From Angiostrongylus vasorum (Eukaryota > Nematoda > Chromadorea > Rhabditida > Metastrongylidae): DNA of 64,000 bases. The notes below the pieces were generated by a model, which saw only the letters and a program-made list of their open reading frames with translations, was not told where the DNA came from and ran no database searches. Each line of letters opens with the position of its first letter. The first letter of the stretch is position 1. The DNA lies in assembly GCA_018806985.1 (NCBI GenBank), contig JADANN010000468.1, positions 4,324,072-4,388,071 of the forward strand, written 5' to 3'. A program made the translations under genes and the position numbers. Of the stretch, positions 1-10,390 are shown piece after piece.

Positions 1-944
1 GTTTCTTCCTTACTGGTGAAACAAGAGTTTTTGTAGTTTTTGATTTAATACGCCTTTCCCGGCGTGTGTTGAAGTTATCGTCACAGGCAGCCACCTTTGA
101 ATAATTGGAGGAATAACGCTCTGCACTCGATTTTTCAACATAGGAGCACACCTAGAGTGTTATTCATGAGGGTACATAACGTACAGTGAGACGAACCATG
201 GTGGCTGAGCGGTGCATTATTGATTGTAAACCGTTCAATGTAATTTTTATTTCTGAAAGTACTAAAAATATTTAAAGTATCTCAAAAGGCCGACTTTCTA
301 TAAACCTCGGCATAAGCGATCAATATATTTACTAATGTGTTCTTATTAACTGGTCTTGAGCTGATGCGAGGTTGGCATAGTTGCCGTTGTTGTTATTGTT
401 GTTGCTGTTGGTCGATGGCTGACATCTTGGCCATTTCGCCTTCCTCAGAGTCCTACTCTTACGAGTGAGACAAGATCAGTTTAGGACAAGGACAAGTAAA
501 CAAATATATTTAAAGTACGTTTTGCTCCATTTTTCTCTGCCAGTGTTTTGGTGCTGGTAAGCTCAGCGTAGACTATGGACGAAACAGAAATTTCAGGAGT
601 TATTGTACAAATTCGAAACTGCATGGTACCGCATAGATGACTTTATGTCAGCATATCATCTGCCCAGTAAGTAAACTGTAAACGGGGGTATAAAACATAG
701 ATCAAGTTCTCTGTGATAGAGATTACAGTGTTCACGATCTGGAAATGCGTTTAACGAGACAAAGTTTGCATTAAAAGAAGGTTATGGTGAATTTTAGCAA
801 AAAAGAAGTGTAGTCTACTACAACATTTTGGATGGTTTATAAATTATATCACAAAAATATTTTTAAGAAGTCAACAAAATACGAAGGTGAGCGTCTGTCA
901 CAGGAATGAATCAATTCAAAAGGGGTAATTCTGCAGCTCCTCCT
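1..944. other. Left-edge non-coding stretch (probable pdp-1 intron)
   Basis: No exon was recognised here. It lies upstream of the last two exons of the pdp-1-like gene, so it is probably intronic, but the exon expected just before those (the conserved phosphatase segment ending in the family's ATDGLW motif) was not found in the window. It contains a MITE-like arm at 288-312 and, at about 340-480, a copy of the dispersed E repeat with its GTTGTT-rich tract and its core reading gctgac...ttcgccttcctc. Confidence 0.4.
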
Positions 945-1019
945 AACAGTTTACCGCCTCATCATGGTTAGGAAGTGTTCCTGGGTGTCGGACTGCGATC
1001 TACAGCGGTGGGGGATTCG

Positions 1020-1085
<66 letters not shown>

Positions 1086-1391
1086 CCGCCGTCGCCGCAG
1101 GGTCTCCCAAGATGAGAACGAGTCCGGCGTTTCCATCAGGAAGCCTAGCTAAGAATAGACCAGTGCCAAGATCCACCACCGTTCTGGTATCAAAGTCGCA
1201 TGGTGACAAATTCCTTCTGATCCACAAGGGCTGCGACTGCCCGTGGTGGTGAAGACCTTGGGCAGACTTTGGCCAAGCTGACCTCGGGATTCCAGGAAAC
1301 CGCAATGGCTTAACCAGCAAATCTCCGATAAATGGTGATTATGCTGGGGCCCGCACAACCAGTGAGGACGGGCCGTTCAAGTATCAAGACT
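945..1391 (+). mobile_element. R1 retroposon copy 1
   Basis: This is one of eight copies of a roughly 380-bp repeat that begins with GTTTACCGCCTCATCRTGG and ends in a CAAGTATCAAG tail. This copy is expanded by an internal (CT)n tract at about 1023-1082. The same order of sub-blocks (CTGGGTGTCGGACTGCGAT, a segment near AACGAGTCCGGCGTTTCC, CCACAAGGGCTGCGACTGCC, GTGGCTTAACCAGC) recurs in the other copies. The open frames through it are repeat-derived and not genes. Confidence 0.85.
1023..1082. repeat. (CT)n microsatellite
   Basis: A nearly pure CT dinucleotide run of about 60 bp inside R1 copy 1. It produces spurious Ser-Leu and Glu-Arg open frames. Confidence 0.97.
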
Positions 1392-1709
1392 CTCCTGCTG
1401 CACAACCCGTACCCTTGTGTTTAACACGTGATTATGATTCCACGTGATTATATTCCGACGCTAAACTATTACTGTCTCGAAGCTTTATTCCTTTCTATGA
1501 AAAATTCCATCAGTTGACAGCCGTTTCAAATATTAGAAAACTTCCTTCTGTCCATTAGCGTTAGCTGAATAGTACATTAACGAAGCATATCTTTGACCTC
1601 ATTTCACGAGTGTTAAAATTCTTTCTTGTTTACTAGGATAGTGGTAGATCTGTGCATTCTTCCAACATGTGCTTCTAATCATATGAGTATTAATTAGACC
1701 TGGCTTTAG

Positions 1710-2167
1710 GTTTTGATAGAGCTGCACCAGAGGAGGATTGGTGAACAAAGTCGTAAGAAACCAATAGACGAGAATTGCGCCACTCATATTATAAGAAACG
1801 CTCTGGGTGGCGTCACCGGTGGACAGAGCAAGCAATATGAGAGACTCATCGACATTTTACAGGTTAGCGACTGACCAGAAATCCTAGCTTTCGATATGAC
1901 ATTTTTGATAAACTTGGTCAAAGACCTATTTCATTCTTACTTCATCTTAAGAAGTCGTAGTAATTAATTATGCGTCTCGTTGGTAGATGGAAACGGAATT
2001 GGTAATGAAGTGTTCGAAATATGATCCTGATACTTCAGGTTGCACCCGGGAGGGCACGCAACTACCGCGATGACATTTCTGTCATAGTTATCCATTTTAA
2101 TAAGGATTATCTAGCACAGAAGGAAGATTCATTTTCTTCAGATGGTATAGAAATTCAAGCAGTATAG
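1710..2167 (+). CDS. pdp-1: Pyruvate dehydrogenase phosphatase, 3' end (two terminal exons)
   Basis: The family is the Mg2+-dependent PP2C-type mitochondrial phosphatase that dephosphorylates and reactivates pyruvate dehydrogenase E1. Two in-phase exons are visible: 1710-1862 (acceptor gctttag, donor gttagc; 51 codons) and 2039-2167 (acceptor acttcag; 42 codons plus TAG). The first carries ENCATHIIRNALGG and a following KQYERLIDILQ. The second starts VAPGRARNYRDDISVIVIHF. Both match the C-terminus of human PDP1, which has NAATHLIR then LARMYRDDITIIVVQFN. Upstream catalytic exons lie beyond the left edge or were not seen. The gene converges on the SS18/lpd-5 pair. From memory, C. elegans pdp-1 is on cosmid ZK973 with lpd-5, which fits. 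The identity is firm; the extent is partial. Confidence 0.87.
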
Positions 2168-2610
2168 TTTTTTCGTAACAATGGACATCAGGAGCTTCTC
2201 CATTTGTGTAGTTTTCCCAATTAGCACTGAATGGGAACAGCTGATTACAAAATTAGAAAGTACATTAAAGCAGGTTGCTATGTCTCAAGTAGTATTATTG
2301 CCTTTTCTTACACGTTGTTTGCATTTTAGAATCTTTTCAATTGTTAGACGGGCTGTCTTGTGGCATAAAGATATTTTAATATACTTTTCCACAGTTCTAC
2401 ACCGTGAAAATGTGGACAATACACGTCATGAGGATATGTTAGAAGTGAATGCTACACAGTCCTCTTTACCAAAATTTACACATACTCCATGTTAGTATTC
2501 AGAATTGCAATGAAATCTAAACATTCGTCTTTCGCGCAGAATAATACCTGCATTTATCCTCAGCTCGTCCAAGCAAGGCCTATGCGAATTAAAATCTAAT
2601 ACATATAGAT
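2168..2610. other. Convergent 3' region between pdp-1 and the SS18 gene
   Basis: This is the tail-to-tail interval of two convergent genes and probably holds both 3' UTRs. An open frame covers 2181-2495 on the plus strand. Part of it looks exon-like, but I found no consistent splice or family match and do not call a gene. Confidence 0.45.
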
Positions 2611-3301
2611 TTATCGCATATACTGTTGCTGTGGTTGCGAAGGAGTTTGCTGCTGATACATCACTTGCTGTTCGTAGCCTTGTAACGGGTAGCCGCCAGA
2701 CATCACTTGTGGACCACCAACATTTTGAGGTACAGGGGCCATCCCTTGGGGAGGGTAGCCGTAACCTTGAGGAGGTCCCATTGGCATAGTCATTTGGGGT
2801 TGTGACGTGGGCGCAGGGCCTGCTGAAGGTTGAACCTGCATCATTGGTGGAGCCATCATCGTCTGTGTGGTCGGCGGAGGTTGTAAAGGGTACGGAAATG
2901 GTAGCTGGCGTTGGCGTCCCAGAAGGTGGACCAGTATCTGATTGTGTGAGATGTGCACAATTCTCGTCATTTGGCGGATTTTCGTCCTGAAATCACACCG
3001 AGAATTAGCACCTGTGGATTCCTTTACAGCTAGAACCTTAAGTTTGGAATTTCCCAGTGAAAGAAGATTCAGAACCTACTCTTAACTGCGGCAGAAGAGA
3101 CTGGTCAGCTGCCTGAGCAAGATGTATGAGGTTCCTGTGTAGAAGCTGCTGATATTTTGCAGCTTCCTCAGTACGACCCATGCTGAGATAATCCCTAATT
3201 GATTTTATTAGGGAGGCGTTCTCGTTTAGAAGGGCCTGGACGGTGCTACGGTGGTCTGGAACTCCTTGACGAACTTCTTGTGGTGCGAAAGCGAGTGACA
3301 T
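2611..3301 (-). CDS. SS18/SYT-family SWI/SNF (BAF) subunit
   Basis: SS18 proteins bind the core of BAF chromatin-remodelling complexes through an N-terminal SNH domain, followed by a Gln/Pro/Gly/Tyr-rich tail. Exon 1 is 3301-3080 (74 codons from ATG) and covers the whole SNH domain, including VQALLNENASLIKSIRDYL and AAKYQQLLHRNLIHLAQAAD. The donor is gtaggt and the acceptor tttcag opens exon 2 at 2986. The phase-0 junction leads into DENPPNDENCAHLTQSDTG, but the typical Pro/Gln/Met/Tyr tail (PPMMQVQPSAGPAP, MGPPQGYGYPPQGMAPV, ending QPQQQYMR-stop at 2611) is in another frame. The switch is near 2893-2900. A 31-nt intron there is conceivable but very short. A single-base assembly error or a real frameshift is more likely. 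It sits just downstream of lpd-5 on the same strand, as in an operon. Confidence 0.85.
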
Positions 3302-3464
3302 AATCTACGCTGCAGATATTGTCGAAATTACCTTATGGATATAAATGAAGAAATAATAAACGAAGAAGGTTACTTCTCGAATGCACACCTCCAAAATTGT
3401 ATGCATGTTTATTTTCGCTAAGAAATTCTGTCATAAAAACTACAGTACATGTTCACAACCTAGT
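3302..3464 (-). promoter_or_regulatory. Operon-type intercistronic region (poly(A) signal plus trans-splice acceptor)
   Basis: Reading the minus strand from the lpd-5 stop, an AATAAA lies at 3413-3408. About 98 nt further on an acceptor-like TATCTGCAG ends at 3310, only 8 nt before the SS18 ATG at 3301. This spacing of roughly 100 nt between 3' end formation and the next acceptor is the signature of nematode operons with SL2-type trans-splicing. Transcript data are needed to prove it. Confidence 0.6.
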
Positions 3465-5435
3465 CTACTTTGTACTTATCCGAGTCCTCTTGTTCCAGGA
3501 GAAGTTAGTTCCATAACTTTTAGGGATAATTTCACGAACATGTTCTTTCTGAAAAGTTTTTTTTTCATCTTTATTATGTGAGTTAGAACAAGCAATAAGA
3601 ATAAAAAAATGAATGCGATTTTAAAAAGTGCTGTGTAGTAGGACATAGCAATGCGCAAACCTCTATCTCGTATGCCCATCTGTTTTTCTCACAAAAGGCA
3701 ATAGCATCCTCCTTGCTAGCGAACTTCATATTCATCGAAATATTTGATAGTGGATCTCCCCTAAAGTCCAGCAATTACTCCCTTTTAATTATTTGAACAT
3801 GAACATTACGGCATTTACTACTAGTTGGTCCTCATACGCGTTTCAGTTGGAAAAGACGAAGAATTTATTACTCTATCGGAGTCGAGAAGTTAAATAATAA
3901 TAATGACAAAATAAGGTGTATTATAATAAAAAGTAATAAGCAAGAAAAAACATTTAATTCTTGGCATACTATTTCCACTAATAATATCATTTGGAAATAC
4001 GTGCGTTGTGGTCACTCTAGAATGCCACTTATACACTCCTGCCTAATGAAAAACAGGAGGCCTGCAGCGCAGTTGTAGTGGTGCCGTTGATCACATTCAC
4101 GGCTTTGGTTCGAAACCTTCCTGGTCTCACCAATCCTCTAACAAACATGGGATCTCCCTAGCTCATTTATCCTTCGATACTAGGGAGGAACAACTTGACG
4201 AACATTCAACGACATTCATAAAGAAGACGACAATCCTCAAGCGGCAGTCGAAATAATAAGTGAGAAAAGAAAGGAAGATAAGAAAGAAAGGGAAAAAAAT
4301 AAGCGAGAAGTTCGAAGACCTTCGTGGATGGTGGATGCAAAGAAATTAATTGCATAAAAGAAGTGCTCGGACCCGTACTGTACAAGCTGGGTGAAATTAA
4401 GGAAAAAATCTCCTATCCTATATTATCCATTCTACAATTTATCCTTTCGACAGGTATAAGCGTATGCATTCTGAATCGAACTCAATAAAAAGATAGGAAT
4501 TAATGTACGAAACATTCCTCAAGTTAAAAACAAGAAAAGATAAAGTCCAAAAATTGCTTATGTATCTCCAAATACCGAAGAAATAAACTAACGAGCTACA
4601 CCATCCAATAAGAGGATTTTCCCATCGTGAACGATTATCAAGCTCAATTCGCCATGCCTAAATGATACAGATAAAAGCGTTCTGAGAGAAAAGCGTGATA
4701 TGGAAGGAAGAAGAAAACAACTAAAAACATTGGTATTACCTGACCTTACCTTAACTGGGTTCAATGCCTATTTATACTCCCCTCATCAGATCAATCCGTT
4801 GAGGGGGTAACCGCTGATGGGATTGGTAGATAGAAAACTAGCTAAGAGAAAGGAAGGCCTCGCATGGTGTGGTAGCAAGCTCGCTGGCCTCCGGAAAGGG
4901 TAATAGCGTGTTCGATCCCTATCGCAGGCACCTGCGGTCCGGAGTCTTGCAAATATCTCAGTATCATTCTGGTTGTACCACACATAATAACTTGCCGTGA
5001 AAAACCGTACTAGGCAGTAAATAAAATGTTAACCTTGGTGTTGTTCCACGCAGACTGAGTAGCTTCTCGGGCAGCTCGAAATATTCTTGCTCTCCGCTCT
5101 TCTTTATGTTCGCTAGGAACACCACTGATATCAGCAGCTTCATCGGCTATCACCGTAACCGGCACCTTGAAATGATCCTATGTCCACTATGGATACACAC
5201 GATGGAAAGGTAAAACATGTTTTCCGTAACTGGAGGAGAAACGTAAACTCAATTTTAAAAAGGATAAACATGAAATTAAGGAGAAAAAAAGAACCTTAGG
5301 AACCGTTGGTTGGAGGATATCTTCGACTTCTTTCCGTTTAGCGTCAGCATGACGAAATATAGGAAGATCCTTACCGGTCGTGAAATTTCGCAACTGTGCA
5401 TGACGAGCGACAATGCAAGAACCAGAGCGAATCAT
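3465..5435 (-). CDS. lpd-5: NADH dehydrogenase iron-sulfur protein 4 (complex I, NDUFS4/AQDQ)
   Basis: This is the accessory 18-kDa (AQDQ) subunit of the matrix arm of mitochondrial complex I. Five exons join in phase: 5435-5295 (MIRSGSCIVARHAQLRNF, a basic mitochondrial presequence), 5165-5034 (DISGVPSEHKEERRARIF and ATQSAWNNTK), 4657-4593 (WRIELDNRSRWENPLIGW), 3760-3661 (GDPLSNISMNMKF and KEDAIAFCEKNRWAYEIE) and 3548-3465 (KSYGTNFSWNKRTRISTK, then TAG). The product is 173 residues, normal for the family. Every block matches human NDUFS4 (GVNNTK, RERWENPLMGWAS, DPLSN, KEDAVSFAEKNGW, NFSWNKRTRVSTK). Intron 2 contains a SINE-A copy and intron 3 a SINE-D copy. It is probably the first gene of an operon with the SS18 gene. 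No frame damage was seen. Confidence 0.96.
4062..4400 (+). mobile_element. SINE-D copy (tRNA-like)
   Basis: This begins with a tRNA-like A-box region (GCGCAGTTGTAGTGG), has a B-box-like GGTTCGAAACC about 50 nt later, and continues with the family body shared with copies near 7.5, 11.2 and 63.6 kb (CAAGCRGCAGTC..., AGTTCGAAGACCTTCGTGGA, GGATCCGCACAG-like end). It lies in an lpd-5 intron. Confidence 0.65.
4748..5025 (+). mobile_element. SINE-A copy (tRNA-like), sense orientation
   Basis: The body starts at CTTAACTGGGTTC and has an A-box-like GGTGTGGTAGCAAGCTCG and a good B-box GTGTTCGATCCC. It ends through CAAATATCTCAGYATCATT to TAGGCAGTAAATA. The same order occurs in about ten other copies in the window. 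It lies in an lpd-5 intron, antisense to that gene. Confidence 0.7.
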
Positions 5436-6619
5436 CTAATGGCTATAAACTGTTTTTTGTTGAAGTACCGACCTCATCAGAAACCTCATTTCCACGGAAA
5501 TTTACGAACATATAAGGCCTTAAATGCTACAGCTCCCGTTCAAAAGAAATAATTTGCGATATTCATGAAAACAAAACAAACATACATAGCTAAACAAAGT
5601 ACCAAACCCATGACAAGTCTAGCTGTGGCGAGATGTGGCGAGATCCATATGACAAAACCTACAGTATTTCGGTTTAGGCGTCAAAAAATTGCGATGTTAC
5701 GACTTGCGGACACTGCGCAGCATTTCTTTAAGGCTTCGCCATATTGATTATGAAGTAACAAACTGTGGCCAAAGTAGTTAGTGTTGTTACATTATGCATC
5801 TTTTATACAGTAGAGCTGCTCAGTATAATGACAAGTTTCTCGTTGCTATCTGTATACATCGTGCATTGGTGCTCCATTCCAGATAAATCGGGACCGTTGA
5901 TAATTTTGACTTAAGGTCTACATTGTAGTGCTCAAGCTACTTTCTTTTAAAGTCAGAGAGACTTCTGTTGATGAAAGCACAGTTTTTTCCTATGTTTTTC
6001 TTCCCAAAGAGAAATTACATTCACTTGCTTGTGGTAGCGTTTTTCTGGTAAACTACAAACCAGTTCAATATTATACGTCAGAATCAGAGAGGTGGTCAGG
6101 CCTCCGTTGGATCCATCCGTCCTTTGTTTTTTCTTCATGAGCTTCCAGTCAACAGTTATTATGATGCTGCAACTAGCCTTATTTCCATGGCAAGCGCTCC
6201 ATTGTAATCTCTTTGGATTCAGTACACATCTATTTCATGTTGTTGGTTGAAAGGCGTAACCGGTGTTTTCCAAAGCGCGTGAGAAATAGGCCAACGAGAA
6301 TTTGTTTTCATTACAAAAGTTTCGTTTCGCAACTTCCTGGAATATTTAGCATGATCTCTTCATGCATAAATAACTATGGTGGTTGTCCCATTCTAGTGTC
6401 GCTCCGCTCTTCTGCTCTTAAATTTTCAGTGCGCTTGTGAACGCGTGCGTATTTCGTTTCCTTCCCAATTTTCCACTTCAAGTTTCATCAAATTCCAAGC
6501 AACATTGCGCACAAACCCGACGACCTCCATACACGACGTTTTCAAGACAACTAGTCGAATTGGAGAACGGCCGGGACTCTGGGATCGTACGAGTACGAGG
6601 CTTCCAAGTATCACAGATG
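5436..6619. other. Intergenic DNA upstream of lpd-5
   Basis: This holds the divergent upstream side of lpd-5. An acceptor-like AAAAAACAG lies about 14 nt before its ATG on the minus strand. Several short open frames on both strands show no family match or coherent splice pattern. I see no gene or RNA here. Confidence 0.4.
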
Positions 6620-6895
6620 CACACTTGGATACGTGGATGACCCGTCTTCACTGGTTTTGCGGATCCCAGCACGTTTTCCAATTTCTTGAACTTTTTCTGG
6701 TTTAGCCATTGTGATTCTCTGTAGTCCCGAGGTCATCCTTGTTAAAGCCTTCACCAGCACAGGCAGTCACCGCCCTTGTGGATCAGAGGGAAATTTGCCA
6801 CCATCCGACTTGTTTGATAGCAGGACGATGGTGGATCCCGGTATTGGTTTACTCTTAGTTGGGCTTCCTGATGGAAACGCCGGACCAAGGATCTA
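6620..6895 (-). mobile_element. R1 retroposon copy 2 (truncated)
   Basis: An inverted, diverged copy of R1. It begins at the tail side (CTTGGATACGTGGATGACCCGTCTTCACTGG), passes the CCACCGCCCTTGTGGATCAGAGGG block and stops at GATGGAAACGCCGGAC, so the family's 5' end is missing. Confidence 0.75.
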
Positions 6896-7440
6896 AGTAT
6901 GTAGCTGTAGTGCTAAGTATCCTGAGTGTCTCTGTATGTTAATAAGTAATCTCTGATTACTTTACGCTGTTGGAGTAAGGTAGGAAAAATGTCAGTTTCT
7001 TGCATGAGTCCACGCTTGGACGTTAGTCTACAGAAGCCGCTTGGAATATCTGCTTTGAACTTGGTTAGGAAACCCTCGGTGGTAGTGAACTGTAACGTTC
7101 GTTTCAAACGTTTTCTGATATTGACTTTCTGAGTCGTTCGTGATAAAGAGGTTTGTATACGACCGTACCATTCGTTGATGGCTGCGTGGCTAAGCTTGAA
7201 TGAAGTGGATCGGCGCGCAGTGGCTCGAGATGGTGTGGAAGAATTAGTCTTGACGTATTGCGGTATTTTCGGAACACCTCATCCGAAAGTTGAGAAGGAA
7301 CTTTGCCAATGGAGGCAGCAAGCATTGACCAGAAAGCGAACAGTTTGTTGTTATGAAGTCTGTCCATGAGGAGTAGTTGCTTTTTACGCAACAAAAACAA
7401 CCCATTTTTTTGGTGACATGCGTCAAGAGGTGCATTTTTT
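6896..7440 (-). other. Unrecognised overlapping minus-strand open frames
   Basis: Two minus-strand frames (7472-7104 and 7107-6913) abut and look mildly coding, for example LSDEVFRKYRNTSRLILPHH and then KRTLQFTTTEGFLTKFKADI. They would need a frameshift to join. I recognise no family. They could be a decayed mobile-element fragment or chance. Confidence 0.2.
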
Positions 7441-7441
7441 A

Positions 7442-7800
7442 TATCAATAAATGAAGAGATTGGATAGCGCAATGGTACTCATTCCGTTCATGGATACATT
7501 ACGCAGCCAGCACAACGAATCGTGGCGCAGGTTCGAACCCGCACCGAGCCCATCAAGCTTCGTTGTCCCTCCGAGGTCGGGAACCAGACTTACTGGAATA
7601 AGTCCACCTGCTCTAATCTGTGTGGGAGCACTTCAGCAAGGCTATCCAAAGGCTTCAGGAAGAGTCAAGTCATCGACAGTTGGGACGAATGCAGAAGAAA
7701 ATCCTCAAGCAACAGCCGAAGCCACACGCAGGAAAGTTCGAGGACCTTTTTGGATGGTGGATCCGAGGAAACGAATCGAATGCAAGAAGTACTGGAATCT
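7442..7800 (+). mobile_element. SINE-D copy with intact tRNA-type promoter boxes
   Basis: The A-box region GGATAGCGCAATGG lies near 7460 and a perfect B-box GGTTCGAACCC at 7530-7540. The family body follows (AAAATCCTCAAGCAACAGCC, GGAAAGTTCGAGGACC, CAAGAAGTACTGGAATC). The open frames of 60-135 residues across this segment are repeat-derived. Confidence 0.75.
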
Positions 7801-7964
7801 TCACAGTGTGATACATCTGATGCCTGATCATACAGTAAAAGGAAATTGGCGGTTATAGTCTATTTTTCATGGTTGACAAATGGCATCGTCTACTATAACG
7901 TCTCCAATGCTGGCGAAATCATTACACTAGGAGAGTAAGGCTAGATAAAAGATAAAGCTCTCAT

Positions 7965-8235
7965 CGTTTATTAATCCTTAAGAGAAGCGCTATGCACTGG
8001 ACTTCTTTAAGCATTATTAAAGGTGATCGAATGCATATCTTGCCTACACAATGCCTCGCGGTGGCCTGCCGATGGATCGAGCCAATGCTGCTATCCTCCC
8101 AGACAAGTCTGGTTCCAATTTGCCGACCCCGGAGGGATGGAAGTTGTTGGACCATGGGCACGAATTCGATCCCATGTGTGTTGCTGGGCGCTTCCGACCA
8201 CTGCGCCACATGCGCTCACACTAGGGAACTACTGT
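7965..8235 (-). mobile_element. SINE-C copy
   Basis: An inverted copy of the family whose sense strand starts with an A-box (GTGTAGCGCAGTGGT), has a GGGATCGATCCCC-type B-box, and then carries CAAATTGGTGCTAGGCTTGTCT, CGATGCATCGGTAAGCCACCG and ATGCATTCAATCACCTCC-like blocks. Here the reverse complements of these blocks (GATGGATCGAGCC, AAGTCTGGTTCCAATTTGCC) are clear. Confidence 0.7.
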
Positions 8236-8539
8236 CAGTAAATCACGCCTGAGATCGAATGCATGAATTTGAAAGGTCCATTTATGTCACATTGTAGTTT
8301 CTCACCACGAGTCGTACAAGCTGCACTGTGAAAACTAGAGGAATTCGGAATGAAGACTCTACCTCGAATTTTTTCAGGAATCTCAGCACCGACTGACTTA
8401 AATGGTGGCTAACAATAAAAATCGCTGTTGAAGATGCTTTCGGAGGTTTTGTTTTGGCCAGAGGGCTACGGTTTTAATTTTTAATGGAATACTTAGACTT
8501 ATTTTTTCATCGGCGAAAATTCATAGATTCTGAGTGGTT

Positions 8540-8818
8540 TGAGATCTGTGGATCCTAGAACTTGAATTCGATTAGTTTTCCTTGCATTTATCGTCCACAA
8601 AGGTCTTCGAACATTTCGCATGTTGTTCCAACTGCTGCTTGAGGATTTCATCTTCTTTATGAATGTCGTAGAATGCAATTTTCCTTGCAATCTTGGGGAT
8701 AGCTGGGCTAATGCATTCCCACGTGGATTGGAGGAGAGCCTTGGGACGGGGATCGAACTAGCGGCTTTGCTCCCTGATGGACGACATCACTAACCACTGT
8801 GACATCCGCGTCCCTGAT
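8540..8818 (-). mobile_element. SINE-B copy (tRNA-like)
   Basis: On the minus strand it starts with GATGTCACAGTGGTTAGTG (A-box-like), then TAGTTCGATCCCCGTCCC (B-box), and continues with CAAGGCTCTCCTCCAATCCACG and a body containing GGACGATAAATGCAAGG. A related copy lies at about 54.5-54.7 kb. Confidence 0.65.
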
Positions 8819-8829
8819 CCTTGATAATT

Positions 8830-9687
8830 AGCAAGTAAATGGTCTCTCCTCATGAAACATTGTGCCGACACCAGTAAAATCGCTTCTTGAGCAGAATGTT
8901 GGAGGTTGGGCAAAATTCTTTAACTGTAGTCCCAAGAAGTGGGAAAAAGGTTTGCTACTTTGCGACAAGAATTCTTCCAAAAAGACGATTATTTCTGGCA
9001 TCGGTTTACTTGATTTTCCCTGAGCAGATCTTGCACTCGTCATTTTGAGTGGTCCTGCCAAGGGACAGGATGCCAAACTGTCGGAGCAGAGTTGGTGCTT
9101 CTAGTGCGGTCAATTTTATTCACTGTCATGTGGAAGGAAATTTTTCTCCGTTGCAGTTTGTGTCCATTTTGTAAAGACTTAGTAGCATTTTACAGAATCA
9201 ACTAATGGTTTGGAAGTGGCCCAGGTTGTTAGATTCCTACCGTAATCTTTCCCGCCCAGTACATTGAGGTGTATCGAAGGTATGAGGTACGTACATGAGG
9301 ACAATCTTTGTGAAAATTTGTAGATCGTATGATTGAAGACGGAAATGGAGTTGTGGTTTTTAAAGTCACCATTCTGTTTACCGAGGAATGCGGTTGTGGA
9401 CAGAATATGTTATGAATTGAGTATGAGGATTTTGGCAGCATTCCTTAGGGCATTGAGTCTTCTGAGAGGAATAGGTTGAGTAGAGCTACTTGATTCTGTC
9501 TCCTAATGACCGGCTTGTCTATCTTTATTCCATAATGTTGAATCCATTGTACAGATGTTTGTGCTTCCATCCTGAAGATAACTCTTTCTAGTTTTGAAAA
9601 CTTTTAACTGCTTTTCCCATGCATCTTTTCAATGCACTTCTCGGGATATATAGTTGGCGATTATGCGCTCAAGTCATCAATACCTGA
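8830..9687. other. Intergenic DNA, nothing recognised
   Basis: Short open frames on both strands, none with splice support or family resemblance. No RNA gene was seen. Confidence 0.4.
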
Positions 9688-9830
9688 AGAACTATGCTTA
9701 GCCAAAATGGTGCTGAGGTGTTTGCAAAACTCCGAACCGCTAGTGTCTATAGTGGGGAACGAACACGCTATTACCCTTTTCGGGGGCTAATGCGTTCACT
9801 ACCACACAACGAGAGTCCTTCGTTTCGTCT
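9688..9830 (-). mobile_element. SINE-A fragment
   Basis: A partial inverted copy: GCTGAGGTGTTTGCAAAACTCCGAACCGC and GGGGAACGAACACGCTATTACC are the reverse complement of the SINE-A promoter region and tail. Confidence 0.7.
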
Positions 9831-10390
9831 TTCTTTCATCTTTCATTTCAGCATCATTGTGGTTATATTTCACATAATATCCTACCATTGAAAAGAGCAG
9901 GGAGAAAATAAAAAGTGACGACACTATGCTTAGCTTTCGAAGAACTCAGAATTTATCTACTGATTCTCAGAATCATTTTTAGGAAGTTTCCCATACCAGG
10001 ATAAACCTTCACAGCCATAGACGTAGGAGTTGTATTTGGAGTAGTAGAAAGCAGAATCTATAAAATGGCGTCACTAGATCTTCTGATTTCTGACATAGTC
10101 CTGACACGGTGTTGCCTGGTCGTAGTACAAAAATTCTGCACTTCTCTCGAGCTTCTGAAGGTATTAAATTCCTTTGTAGCTTCTGCGCCTATACTGATTG
10201 GATGGTAAACTTCTGAAATCTTGGAATGTGTTCACCAGCCGAAAAAGAGAAGATCACAATTAGTTCATCAATTCTTCACTATAGAATTTTGTACCAAATC
10301 TGTTAGCCGATTACCATTCGCAATAATACATCTTTCGGTATTTCTCGTCTCGTAGTTACGGTTTTTTTTGCAATTTTTAGTTTTCCTTTC
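9831..10390. other. Upstream region of the MPP8-like gene
   Basis: Presumed promoter side of the MPP8-like gene. No clear element was seen except a pyrimidine-rich tract leading into the splice acceptor at 10397. Confidence 0.35.

Noticed and set aside
4860..4930. True tRNA gene
   Set aside because: A- and B-box motifs are present but no acceptor-stem pairing was seen, and the segment is part of a repeated SINE.
7451..7858. 135-codon open frame and its overlapping frames
   Set aside because: They lie entirely within a SINE-D copy and its flank; the matching segments of other SINE-D copies are not open.
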